Source: an uncultured Eubacteriales bacterium (GTDB lineage: Bacteria > Bacillota > Clostridia > Oscillospirales > Acutalibacteraceae). Taken from it: a DNA stretch of 64,000 nucleotides. The DNA lies in assembly GCA_910577755.1 (NCBI GenBank), contig CAJTNL010000001.1:1-64000 (forward strand). The letters are read 5' to 3'. The position numbers were made by a program, and so were the translations under genes. Positions within the stretch are counted from its first letter, which is position 1. The number at the start of each line of letters is the position of its first letter. The notes under the pieces are model-generated. The model was not told the DNA's origin and ran no database searches. It saw nothing but the letters and a program-made list of their open reading frames with translations. This document shows positions 1 to 7,872 of the stretch, piece by piece.

Positions 1-44
1 AGGCTTTGCTTAAAATCTTCATCATATTTTCGGTAATTTCCCAT
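1..44 (-). CDS. IS3-family transposase OrfA, N-terminal fragment (runs off the window)
   Basis: ATG at 44 on the minus strand is preceded by an AAAGGAAA-type ribosome binding site. The 14 visible residues read MGNYRKYDEDFKQS, typical of the start of IS3-family OrfA proteins (a helix-turn-helix DNA-binding protein that begins Y-R-x-Y-x-x-x-F-K). The rest lies outside the window, so intactness cannot be judged. The position just inside a terminal-repeat-like sequence supports the call. Confidence 0.6.
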   Translation of the reverse strand, partial: MGNYRKYDEDFKQS

Positions 45-120
45 TGCTTTTTTCCTTTCTTTTATTTGTCGTCTTTATTCTATCTTTTTCTTCTTTTTCT
101 GTCCACTTTTTTAGTATACA
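1..120 (-). mobile_element. Left end of an IS3-family insertion sequence (cut by window edge)
   Basis: Reading the minus strand from 120, the DNA starts TGTATACTAAAAAAGTGGAC, which looks like an IS3/IS150-group terminal inverted repeat (TG at the tip, AAAAAGTGGAC core). A transposase start follows about 75 bases inward at position 44. The tip is therefore at 120 and the element runs leftward out of the window. The other end and the target duplication cannot be seen. Seen: the terminal motif and gene start. Inferred: the family. Confidence 0.6.
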
Positions 121-149
121 TCCAGTCTATAACCTCTTGACATAGTAAA

Positions 150-190
150 ACCCTTCTGATGTTTATTCTACATCAGAAGGGTCTTTTTTC
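150..190 (+). terminator. Strong intrinsic terminator between the IS tip and the recombinase gene
   Basis: A perfect 13-bp stem (150-162 with 170-182, loop of 7) is followed by CTTTTTTC. Outer bases GACATAG (139-145) and CTATGTC can extend the pairing. It probably ended a gene that lay to the left before the IS inserted. The A run on the 5' side means it could also stop minus-strand transcripts. Confidence 0.75.
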
Positions 191-270
191 TATGTCCATT
201 TTTACGGACTTGTTCACTCCAACAGGATAAGGACGTATAAATAGCAAGTATAAAATAATATGGATTACAT

Positions 271-302
271 AGCAGTCAATAAAACTGATTGACTGCTTTT
301 TT
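271..302 (+). terminator. Terminator-like hairpin in the leader of the recombinase gene
   Basis: Perfect 10-bp stem (271-280 with 288-297) followed by six T residues, ending only 24 bases before the recombinase ATG. There is no room for a promoter between hairpin and gene, so a transcript reaching the gene must read through it. It may act as an attenuator of recombinase expression. Confidence 0.7.
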
Positions 303-325
303 ATACGAAAACAGGAGGTAATCAT

Positions 326-1747
326 ATGAAAATAGCTGCGGCATATGTCAGAGTATCAACGGACGATCAAACCGAATTAAGTCCCACATCACAAATGAAA
401 CAAATACAAGAATACGCAAAAAGAAACAAAATAATAGTACCAGAACAGTTTATCTTTGCTGACGAGGGCATCAGTGGAAAAAATACAAAAAAGCGAACAG
501 AGTTTAACCGCATGATTGGTATTGCTAAAACGAAGCCAAAGCCGTTTGATTGCATTCTGTTATGGAAATACAGCCGCTTTGCTCGTAATCGTGAAGATAG
601 CATTGTATATAAATCTATGTTACGTAAACAACTTGGCATAGACGTTATATCTATTACGGAAGCTATCGGTGATGATAAAATGTCAATACTCATTGAAGCA
701 CTTATTGAAGCAATGGACGAATATTATAGTATAAATTTAGCGGAGGAAGTTAAAAGAGGAATGACCGAACGTGTATCACGTGGCGAGGCTGTTTCAGTAC
801 CAGCATATGGTTATGATATAAAAGATGGCAAATACATTATCAATGAGCAGGAAGCTCTAATTATCAGACAAATATTTGATGATTTTTGTAATGGAAAAGG
901 GCAAGTGGAAATTGCCAAGAATTTGAACGCTTTAGGAATTAAAACAAAACGAGGTAAGTTGTGGGAAAATCGTACAATTAACTATGTACTAAATAATCCT
1001 GTATATATTGGTAAAATACGTTGGAATCCTAACGGTATTACATCAACAAATTATGATAATGAAAATATTATGATTATTGACGGAATCCATACCCCGATAA
1101 TTTCTATAAAAGTATGGAACGAAAGTCACGAAAAGCTAAGTTTATTAAAGAAAATAAGAAAACCTAGAGAAAAGAATAAACCCAACCCTAATTATATGCT
1201 ATACGGTTTAGTCCGATGCGGTAATTGTGGCGGAACTCTTACCCGCACTGGATACAACGGACTACAATGCCATAAATATTCTCATGGTAAATGTGACACC
1301 TCACACTTCATTGGCATGAAAAAAATTGATAAAATGGCAATTGATCTGATCGAAACAACCTTACGAAACGGGACATTTTCTTTAACACCTAAAAGAAATT
1401 CCGACCACAATCATAAGCTCGAGTTGATTGATAAACAGATACAACAAGAAAAAATAAAACTAAATAGAGTGAAAGAAGCATATGAATGCGGGATCGATAC
1501 AATACAAGAATATAAAACCACTAAATCAAAAATTATGCTTAAAATTCAAGAACTAGAGCAGTCCAAACCTACACAAGATATTAAAATAAATAAAAAACAA
1601 TTTGCTAAAAAGTATTTACCAACCGTTAATACACTGAAATGCATAGATGTTAGTGAAACAGATAAAAACAAGCTGCTCAAACAGTTTGTTAATGAAATTA
1701 TATACCACCGCTCTACTGATGAAATAGAAATACATTATTTTTGTTAA
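326..1747 (+). CDS. Large serine recombinase (SpoIVCA/phage integrase type)
   Basis: Site-specific recombinase of the large serine family, 473 aa. The N-terminal resolvase domain (about 1-150) has the catalytic serine at residue 11 within VRVS and the arginine motif SRFARN near 83-88. A Recombinase domain follows (about 155-260), then a zinc ribbon with Cys298, Cys301, Cys315 and Cys323, and a coiled-coil stretch (about 362-412) of the kind that controls integration versus excision. An AGGAGG site lies 7 bases before the ATG. The gene ends 24 bases from the centre of a dyad inside the interrupted cotJC gene, the usual position of such a gene at the end of its own element. Seen: all motifs, full length, no frameshift. 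Inferred: it integrates and excises an element in cotJC. SpoIVCA of Bacillus subtilis, which removes the skin element from sigK, is in the same family. Confidence 0.95.
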   Translation: MKIAAAYVRVSTDDQTELSPTSQMKQIQEYAKRNKIIVPEQFIFADEGISGKNTKKRTEFNRMIGIAKTKPKPFDCILLWKYSRFARNREDSIVYKSMLRKQLGIDVISITEAIGDDKMSILIEALIEAMDEYYSINLAEEVKRGMTERVSRGEAVSVPAYGYDIKDGKYIINEQEALIIRQIFDDFCNGKGQVEIAKNLNALGIKTKRGKLWENRTINYVLNNPVYIGKIRWNPNGITSTNYDNENIMIIDGIHTPIISIKVWNESHEKLSLLKKIRKPREKNKPNPNYMLYGLVRCGNCGGTLTRTGYNGLQCHKYSHGKCDTSHFIGMKKIDKMAIDLIETTLRNGTFSLTPKRNSDHNHKLELIDKQIQQEKIKLNRVKEAYECGIDTIQEYKTTKSKIMLKIQELEQSKPTQDIKINKKQFAKKYLPTVNTLKCIDVSETDKNKLLKQFVNEIIYHRSTDEIEIHYFC

Positions 1748-1750
1748 TAG

Positions 1751-1864
1751 TTATTGCTTAATACAATATTGACCTCCATATTGAGCAATTACAATTTTTG
1801 CAAGTTGTGCGTTAGGTGTTTTAATTTTAACGGGATATTGCAATCGTTTCTCATAAATCCACAT
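1751..1864 (-). pseudogene. cotJC: Spore coat protein CotJC, 5' part, interrupted by the recombinase element
   Basis: The frame starts at the ATG at 1864, which shares a base with the cotJB stop (TAATG), so translation is coupled. It begins MWIYEKRLQYPVKIK and continues to QYGG, the conserved start of CotJC, a manganese-catalase-like coat protein of about 190 aa. After Gly31 the sequence stops resembling CotJC, reads six foreign codons and ends at a TAA (1751-1753). The remaining ~150 codons are not in 121-325, so they must lie left of the window, beyond the inserted element. In its integrated state this gene cannot make a functional protein. If the element excises in the mother cell during sporulation, the gene would be restored. 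Seen: the truncation point. Inferred: reversibility. Confidence 0.85.
1754..1788. other. Putative recombinase attachment site (element/cotJC junction)
   Basis: TTGCTTAATA (1754-1763) and TATTGAGCAA (1779-1788) form inverted arms matching at 9 of 10 positions, centred on 1771. The cotJC reading frame matches the family down to 1772 and departs from it at 1771/1770, exactly at the centre. Serine integrase sites are dyads with the crossover at a central dinucleotide, so this fits one hybrid att site. The partner site lies outside the window. Confidence 0.65.
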
Positions 1865-2118
1865 TATTCATTTGCCTCCACTTCCCAAGGCCATGGGCCT
1901 GTAATCCAAGCCCAACGACTTGTGTTTTGACTGGTTTCGTGTATCGGACCATACTTTGCTTCATATTGTTCGGTAAGTTCTGTAAGTTTTTTTCTTACTT
2001 CTCTTAATCGTTTAGCTGCCTCACAGTTATTAGGGTGAGTATCTAAAAACATGTGTAATTCCCACGCAGAGAAAGCAAAGGCATTTATTTGACGCATATG
2101 GCGTTCTTGTTCACTCAT
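1864..2118 (-). CDS. cotJB: Spore coat protein CotJB
   Basis: Small inner-coat protein, 84 aa from the start chosen here. It shows the family features: a Met/Gln-rich N-terminus, the segment ELHMFLDTHP, a K/R-rich helix, YGP near residue 60, and a C-terminal GPWPWE. The start at 2118 is preferred because it overlaps the cotJA stop as ATGA and has GGAGG eight bases upstream; an in-frame ATG at 2133 is the alternative. It is the middle gene of cotJABC, and its stop overlaps the start of the broken cotJC. In Bacillus subtilis the operon is made in the mother cell under sigma-E. Confidence 0.93.
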   Translation of the reverse strand: MSEQERHMRQINAFAFSAWELHMFLDTHPNNCEAAKRLREVRKKLTELTEQYEAKYGPIHETSQNTSRWAWITGPWPWEVEANE

Positions 2119-2312
2119 TTCATATCCCTCCACCTGGTTCCCAAAAACGGTTTATCTAATTCAGGGAAAATAGTACCTCTATCAAAACCTTTTTCTTCAC
2201 TATAGACAGTTTTATACTGTTGAAACGGTACATAAGCCATAGCTTCTACTGTAACAGCTGGAAACGGTGTCGGTTGCTTTATCTCACACTGTTCATCATG
2301 TATCTCTGCCAT
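2115..2312 (-). CDS. cotJA: Spore coat associated protein CotJA
   Basis: Coat protein of 65 aa, with the family core AYVPFQQYKTVYS and GTIFPELDKPF. The reading frame is open for another 55 codons upstream, but the ATG at 2312 has AAAGGAG at the right distance and gives the usual protein size, so it is taken as the start. The stop overlaps the cotJB start. First gene of the cotJAB(C) operon, with a sigma-E-like promoter just upstream. Confidence 0.92.
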   Translation of the reverse strand: MAEIHDEQCEIKQPTPFPAVTVEAMAYVPFQQYKTVYSEEKGFDRGTIFPELDKPFLGTRWRDMK

Positions 2313-2347
2313 TACTGACTTCTCCTTTCTATATAAATGGCTTATCC

Positions 2348-2377
2348 ATACTATGTATTTTGACTGCAGGATGTGAC
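2348..2377 (-). promoter_or_regulatory. Candidate sigma-E promoter of the cotJ operon
   Basis: On the minus strand GTCACAT (2371-2377) and CATAGTAT (2348-2355) are separated by about 15 bases. This resembles the sigma-E consensus (-35 like TCATATT, -10 CATANNNT). Predicted transcription would start near 2340, about 28 bases before the cotJA start. This is a motif match only. Confidence 0.4.
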
Positions 2378-2418
2378 TGACTCTTTTCCACTTGCGGGGA
2401 CTAGTTAGTACAAAAAAA

Positions 2419-2459
2419 CAGCGCCCCGTTCTATTCACACTACGTGAAAAAGGGCACTG
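2419..2459 (-). terminator. Terminator of the first AI-2E permease gene
   Basis: Minus-strand hairpin with outer arms CAGTGCCC and GGGCGCTG (one G-T pair) and an inner TTTCAC/GTGTGAA-like stem, followed by seven T residues (2412-2418). It separates the permease gene from the cotJ operon. Confidence 0.75.
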
Positions 2460-2479
2460 TAATATATAAAAAAGCAATT

Positions 2480-3820
2480 TTATTTCTTATTCTTTTTAGT
2501 GAATTTTTTAATGATACGAGAAATAATCGTACCTTTTTCGGCCTTTTCTGCAGCCTCCTGTTCAGCCTCCCGTTGACGTACATCCTGTTCCTCCCGCTCC
2601 TCTGGGGTTAATTCTCGAAAAACACCCGGAACACTGTATGCAGGAGTATTCTGCGGCATATTCCGTTTACTTAAACGACGATTAATCCAGCGTTTGAGCC
2701 ATGTATATATCATCGCAAAGGTTGGTACACCAATAATCATACCAATAAATCCAAACAACGCGCCAAATACCACCAGTGAAAAAATAATCCAAAATCCATT
2801 AAGCCCAATCGTCCCACCAAGAATTCGGGGACAAATAACATTGCCGTCAATTTGTTGCAAAACGATAATAAAAATAACAAAATACAATGCCTGTATCGGA
2901 TCAACTAGCAAAATTAAAATCGCACTAGGAATAGCGCCAATATAAGGTCCAAAAAACGGAATTACATTGGTAATGGCTATAATCACACTAATCATTGGCG
3001 GATAAGGCAAACGTAAGATTATCATACCAATGAAACACAATACACCCACAATCATTGCATCTATAAGCTGACCGGTCAAAAAACTTCCAAACACACGGCT
3101 GGTTTCCTTCGTATTGCAAATAAAAGAATCTGCAAATCGGCGTGGCAAAAAGGCATAGGTGAACTTTTTACTTTGAGCACAAAACTTCTCTTTGCTGAAC
3201 AAAAAATAAATGGCAATAATAAGCCCTATAATAACATCTTTGAGCACCATAAAGACATTCCATAATCCGGAAAGAAAATTGGTTGCAATATTTTGTAATT
3301 GTGGCACAAGATCAGTAGCCAGCCAACTCTGCAACATTTCTGTTGATTTATCAATTGCCTGTTTAATAAATTCAGTGGAATCACTTTCCTGTTTAAATAT
3401 ACCGTCTAACCAACCCATAAAATTGTTATAGTAGTTGTCAAAATTATTATAAAAGCCCGTAATATTAGTAACAAGCTGCGGAAATAACATTAATGCCAAC
3501 ACCGTAATGATGACAAACAAAATTAAAATTGCACATACAATACTGATTGCGCGCGATATTTTTTCTGCTCGCCTCATCTTTTTACTTTTTTTGAAAATTG
3601 TTTTCATAAATAATATATGCAAACGCTTGACTACAGGATTTAACAAAAAAGCAAATGCAAAGCCGTATAACACTGGAGTTAAAATATTAAATATGTTTTT
3701 GACAAAACCCCATAGCATATTAAACTGAAAAATTGTTGCAAATACCAATAAACCTGCAATAATAACTCCAACGGCAGTGATACCCCAATAGAGATATTTT
3801 TTGTCCCATTTATATCTCAT
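2480..3820 (-). CDS. AI-2E family transporter (multi-pass membrane permease)
   Basis: Membrane protein of 446 aa in the AI-2E/UPF0118 (DUF20) family. Hydrophobic segments lie near residues 15-35, 45-65, 90-115, 185-210, 245-275, 280-305, 310-335 and 345-375, about eight in all, with a soluble stretch between segments 3 and 4. Conserved family parts include NVIPFFGPYIGAIP and the GFIGMIIGVP region. The C-terminal ~60 residues are charged (E/K-rich) and cytoplasmic. The substrate is unknown; the family name comes from one proposed AI-2 exporter, and others move ions. It has the same length as the next gene and is an obvious paralog. Terminator downstream. Confidence 0.88.
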   Translation of the reverse strand: MRYKWDKKYLYWGITAVGVIIAGLLVFATIFQFNMLWGFVKNIFNILTPVLYGFAFAFLLNPVVKRLHILFMKTIFKKSKKMRRAEKISRAISIVCAILILFVIITVLALMLFPQLVTNITGFYNNFDNYYNNFMGWLDGIFKQESDSTEFIKQAIDKSTEMLQSWLATDLVPQLQNIATNFLSGLWNVFMVLKDVIIGLIIAIYFLFSKEKFCAQSKKFTYAFLPRRFADSFICNTKETSRVFGSFLTGQLIDAMIVGVLCFIGMIILRLPYPPMISVIIAITNVIPFFGPYIGAIPSAILILLVDPIQALYFVIFIIVLQQIDGNVICPRILGGTIGLNGFWIIFSLVVFGALFGFIGMIIGVPTFAMIYTWLKRWINRRLSKRNMPQNTPAYSVPGVFRELTPEEREEQDVRQREAEQEAAEKAEKGTIISRIIKKFTKKNKK

Positions 3821-3933
3821 AGTATCTCTTTTTTCCTCCTTTTCAAACCAGTTTTTGTGATTTTATTATTGTACCACCTATTGCATAAAAAGTCACCTAT
3901 ATTTGTAATAACAGGTTAACATTATTATTTTAA

Positions 3934-5274
3934 TCATTGGTATTTTCTTAATTTCCACCACTTTTTCATCTTATACAGCCATGTTTTTTTAGTAGCTTTT
4001 CTAAAGGCTTCTATCGTCTCTTCATGTTCCCATTTTTGAAAGCGAATACTCTCTTCGTCTGTCATCGGACGATAACAACCAGGTAAATAATAGGCAATCG
4101 TCTCCGTTGGCATGTGCTTGCTTTTTAATCTTTGTGTCACTCCGCTTCTAATCCAAGTACAAATTACCGCAAATACCGGAACACCAATTATGAATCCTAC
4201 AACGCCAAATATACCTCCAAATACCAATGCAGAAAAGATTACCCAAAATCCATTTAACCCTGTAGCTTCTCCTAAAATGCCTGGTGCGATGATATTTCCT
4301 TCAACCTGATGTAAAATTATAATAAATATACAAAAATATAATACCTGCGTAGGCTCAGCCAGAAAAACAAGAATAGCGCCGGGAACAGCTCCAATATATA
4401 AACCAAAAAATGGAATTATATTTGTAATACCAATCGCCACACTAATCAAAGTTGGATAGGGAAATCGGAATAATGTCATGGCTACAAAACAAATACTGCC
4501 CACAATAGTAGATTCTACCAACTTACCTGTCATAAAACCACCAAAAACACGATGCATATACCGTGCATTTTTTATTACCGTATCACTACGCCGGCGATTT
4601 AATAGAGCATATGTCATTTTTTTACCTTGAGCACAAAATTTTTCTTTACTGTATAAAAAATATATTGAAATAATGATACCAATGATAATATTTGTAATTG
4701 ATTTTATAATTAACCATGTTGTCGTGGTAATATATTGTAATAGATTTTGCGTCTGTAAAGTCAAATCTGTTGAAAGCCACTTTTCAATAGTTTCTTTTAT
4801 GCGAATTACAAATTGTTCTGCATAAACTGCAAACGGATGATTTTCTCCTAAAAGGTTTGCAACCCAGCTTTGTAAACGATCAAAATAAGATTCCATATTT
4901 TCATAAAATCCAAAAATATTCGTGATGAGTTGTGGTATCAGCAACAACAATAAACCTGTTATAATACCAAATAACAACAAAATAGATACCGTTACACTAA
5001 TGACTCTTGCCACTTTTTTGGCTCGCTGCGTTTTTTTCATATATTTTAAATACGTTTTCATTTGAATACGATCTAATTTATTAACAAGAGGAGTTAATAA
5101 ATACGCAACAGCAAAACCATACCATATAGGAGTAAACATACGAAACAGAAAGCTAGCTACGTTTAAAATCTCCTGAAATTTAAAAATAATGGCAAATGTA
5201 ACAAACCCCGCAAGCATAACACATATTACAGTTACTCCCCAATAAAGATATTTTTTATCCCATCTATAATTCAT
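3934..5274 (-). CDS. AI-2E family transporter, tandem paralog
   Basis: Second 446-aa AI-2E/UPF0118 permease, upstream of its paralog in the same direction with about 110 bases between them. Both start with a W-D-K-K-Y-L-Y-W-G segment and share the NIIPFFG(L/P)YIGA core; about half the residues look identical along the length, so this is an old duplication. The C-terminal tail differs most. ATG at 5274 follows an AAAGGAG site. The substrate cannot be told from sequence. Confidence 0.88.
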   Translation of the reverse strand: MNYRWDKKYLYWGVTVICVMLAGFVTFAIIFKFQEILNVASFLFRMFTPIWYGFAVAYLLTPLVNKLDRIQMKTYLKYMKKTQRAKKVARVISVTVSILLLFGIITGLLLLLIPQLITNIFGFYENMESYFDRLQSWVANLLGENHPFAVYAEQFVIRIKETIEKWLSTDLTLQTQNLLQYITTTTWLIIKSITNIIIGIIISIYFLYSKEKFCAQGKKMTYALLNRRRSDTVIKNARYMHRVFGGFMTGKLVESTIVGSICFVAMTLFRFPYPTLISVAIGITNIIPFFGLYIGAVPGAILVFLAEPTQVLYFCIFIIILHQVEGNIIAPGILGEATGLNGFWVIFSALVFGGIFGVVGFIIGVPVFAVICTWIRSGVTQRLKSKHMPTETIAYYLPGCYRPMTDEESIRFQKWEHEETIEAFRKATKKTWLYKMKKWWKLRKYQ

Positions 5275-5601
5275 CTACCAAACTCCTTTTTTCTATTCTG
5301 ACAGATGAGATTAGTGTTAGTGGATTTTAAAAAACTATCCCCTATTTTCAAAAAAACAAAGGAGTTTAACATAATACATTTGCACTATATCATATTGAAA
5401 CATACATTATCCCATTTTATATAAACACCAGTAAAAATAAGATAAATTTATTTTAAAATTATGGTAAAAGTCATGTGAAATATGCCATTAGGATGTAAAA
5501 AATTTGTTTAAATATTCTGTTATGTATGAGCTGTTCTATATTTGCAAACGCAAAACAGCACTTTAGTGTCTATAAATTTAAATTGCAAAAATTTACATTA
5601 C
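5275..5601. other. Intergenic region, no gene seen
   Basis: AT-rich leader of the upstream AI-2E permease gene. Open frames here are under 20 codons and lack ribosome binding sites. No riboswitch or repeat was recognised. The region ends at the tRNA-Leu terminator. Confidence 0.5.
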
Positions 5602-5646
5602 AGATAATAAGAATCCCCCGATATAATCGGGGGATTCTTATTATCT
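5602..5646 (-). terminator. Perfect 21-bp hairpin, terminator of tRNA-Leu
   Basis: Arms 5602-5622 and 5626-5646 are perfectly complementary around a 3-base loop, with a CCCCCGAT core. It lies 20 bases past the tRNA-Leu 3' end. Very stable and close to symmetric, so it may work on both strands. Confidence 0.75.
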
Positions 5647-5666
5647 AGCTTTTATAGCCACTTTTA

Positions 5667-5749
<83 letters not shown>

Positions 5750-5784
5750 TTATTTTGATGCAGTATTTTAATAATACAATTGGA

Positions 5785-5813
5785 ATCATACCATAATCAC
5801 ACCAAAAAGTCAA
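5785..5813 (-). promoter_or_regulatory. Sigma-A promoter of tRNA-Leu
   Basis: Minus strand TTGACT (5808-5813), 17-base spacer, TATGAT (5785-5790). It lies about 35 bases before the tRNA and just after the YnbB-like gene. Confidence 0.8.
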
Positions 5814-5823
5814 CAGTTTTTAT

Positions 5824-7092
5824 TTATTTTATCATGCCTTTTTCTAACATACTTTGTGCCGCTAACATTGCACCAAGTTTTCCGCTGTGAAAATTTAAGC
5901 CTCCCTGCATCCACGCTGCATAAGGCTCACGTAAAGGACCGTCTGCAGAAAGCTCAATAGAGGCTCCTAACGTAAATGCTCCCGCCGCCATAATCACCTG
6001 ACAATCGTAACCCGGCATATCCCACGGCTCTGGAATCACAAAGGAATCAATTGGCGCACCCTTTTGAATCCCTTGACAAAACGCAATCAGCGCTTCTTCT
6101 CTTTTCAGCATGATAGTCTGTATAATATCCGCCCTAGGTTCATCCCATCTTGGTGTAACATCGTAACCAAAATACTCCATTAGAGCTGATGTAAACACCG
6201 CAGTTTTCAGCGCTTCACCCGTTACATGAGGAGCCTGAAACGCTCCCAAAAACAGTTCTCTATTATTCCCTAAAGTTGCACCTATTTCTTTTCCAGTTGC
6301 CGGCGTAGTCAAACGATAAGAACAACTTTCAACCAAATCTTTTCTACCGGCAATATAACCACCTGTGGGCGCAATACCTCCTCCCGGATTTTTTATCAAA
6401 GAGCCCACCATCAAATCGACTCCACGGGAGACAGGTTCTTCCTTTTGCACAAATTCACCGTAACAGTTATCAACCATTACAATACAATCAGGCGCCTTTT
6501 TCTTAGCAAGAACAGCAATTTTCTCAATTTCCTCAACTGTGAAAGACGGACGCAAACTATATCCTCTCGAACGTTGAATATACACCATTTTTTGATTTGT
6601 CTGTATTGCCTGTTCAATAGCTGCATAATCCGGCATTCCTTGATCTGTTAACTCTACCTGCTCATAACCAATACCAAACTCCTTTAATGAACCGTTACCG
6701 TTACCAGTAATACCAATGACCCCTCTTAACGTATCATATGGCATCCCGGTTACACTAAGCATCGTATCACCTGGTCGCAACACACCAAACAAAGCAACCG
6801 TTAATGCATGAGTGCCGCTAACAAAATTGTGGCGTACCAGCGCATCCTCTGCACCTAACGCCAAAGCATATACAGCATCAAGAGCATCTCTGCCCCTGTC
6901 TCCATAACCATAGCCGGTAGACGATACAAAATGACTTTCACTAACTCCCACTGTCTGAAAGGCTGCCATCATTTTTTGTTGATTATAGTCAATAATTACA
7001 TCTATTTCCTGTAAACGCAGTGCAACTTGCCTTAATACGGCTTCGGATGCCTTCTTGATTTTCTCATCAATCTGAAAATATGGATAAAGCAT
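5824..7092 (-). CDS. Methionine gamma-lyase family protein (YnbB-like, PLP enzyme)
   Basis: PLP-dependent fold-type I enzyme of 422 aa, the family often called aluminium resistance protein or YnbB. The PLP lysine sits in GSLIKNPGGG (about residue 234), with VDNCYGEF upstream as the cofactor-binding aspartate region. GYGYGDRGRD near residue 60 is another family signature. The true substrate of the family is not established. The start at 7092 is preferred over a GTG at 7104 because AGGAG precedes it. Last gene of the murD-M42-M42-GNAT operon, 12 bases after the GNAT stop. Confidence 0.88.
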   Translation of the reverse strand: MLYPYFQIDEKIKKASEAVLRQVALRLQEIDVIIDYNQQKMMAAFQTVGVSESHFVSSTGYGYGDRGRDALDAVYALALGAEDALVRHNFVSGTHALTVALFGVLRPGDTMLSVTGMPYDTLRGVIGITGNGNGSLKEFGIGYEQVELTDQGMPDYAAIEQAIQTNQKMVYIQRSRGYSLRPSFTVEEIEKIAVLAKKKAPDCIVMVDNCYGEFVQKEEPVSRGVDLMVGSLIKNPGGGIAPTGGYIAGRKDLVESCSYRLTTPATGKEIGATLGNNRELFLGAFQAPHVTGEALKTAVFTSALMEYFGYDVTPRWDEPRADIIQTIMLKREEALIAFCQGIQKGAPIDSFVIPEPWDMPGYDCQVIMAAGAFTLGASIELSADGPLREPYAAWMQGGLNFHSGKLGAMLAAQSMLEKGMIK

Positions 7093-7104
7093 GTTTCTCC
7101 TCAC

Positions 7105-7872
7105 TCATTTAATACATTCTATTTCAGCCCAAATTCCACAACATAAGAATCCCAATGACTGATAAAACTGTTTATTTTTATTTGTATCGCAATATACATA
7201 AATATGTTTTTGTTGTTGCTGAGCGCACAAATGTAGTAAACCATATACTACCCTTGTACCGAAACCATTTCTCTGATAAACAGGATGTACCGCTACACCG
7301 CCGACGACAGCAGTCTGCTCTGTTTCAGCAACCGTCATGGCGCATGCAATCAACCGCCCTTGTTTCATAATACCTGTAATTTTTGCACCCCCATGGCGTA
7401 TCCTATGTGACATATCTAAATAAAATGGTTCAAACGGAGGAGGCACAAAAATTTCATTAGCACAAGATTGCAGCACCTCATATACACTTTGTATTGGAGG
7501 ATTGACCTCCACGCCGTGTAGCTGCACAGGAACATTGCCGAATTTTAAAATAGAGCCGGTACGGTCAGGTGTTATACCTAATTGCGCTGCGCATTCTGTG
7601 CTGCACATAATATAACGCACTTCCACCACTTCTATAAAACAACTAATTTCTTGAAAATCTGCATGCGTATAGGCAAACAGGGTCAGAACACCGTCCATTT
7701 TTGACAAATATGCCATGGTACATTCGCTTTCCTCTTGTATTTGCACCCAACAATCCACAAAAGAATATGCGCCGTACATGTGTATTGTACTCAAAATTCT
7801 GCATAGAAACGGATCTACCTTTTGGTTTTCACCGATAAACGCCAAATCCTGCTCTGTTATTTGTCTAATCAT
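7105..7872 (-). CDS. GNAT family N-acetyltransferase
   Basis: 255 aa. The C-terminal half carries the GNAT fold: VGGVAVHPVYQRNGFGTRVV (about 190-209) is the acetyl-CoA binding motif with R/Q-x-x-G-x-G/A, and NKNKQFYQSLGF is the end of motif B. The first ~130 residues are a separate alpha/beta part with no function I can name. The start overlaps the stop of the M42 gene as ATGA, so it is co-translated. The acceptor is unknown; the aminopeptidase neighbours suggest peptide or amino-acid metabolism. Confidence 0.8.
   Translation of the reverse strand: MIRQITEQDLAFIGENQKVDPFLCRILSTIHMYGAYSFVDCWVQIQEESECTMAYLSKMDGVLTLFAYTHADFQEISCFIEVVEVRYIMCSTECAAQLGITPDRTGSILKFGNVPVQLHGVEVNPPIQSVYEVLQSCANEIFVPPPFEPFYLDMSHRIRHGGAKITGIMKQGRLIACAMTVAETEQTAVVGGVAVHPVYQRNGFGTRVVYGLLHLCAQQQQKHIYVYCDTNKNKQFYQSLGFLCCGIWAEIECIK

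Noticed and set aside
121..325. The 3' part of cotJC next to the recombinase (a tiny insertion)
   Set aside because: None of the three minus-strand frames in 121-325 resembles CotJC. The element must extend beyond the window.
2115..2477. A 120-aa CotJA
   Set aside because: The extra 55 residues span the promoter region and part of a terminator. The ATG at 2312 has a good site and gives the family length.
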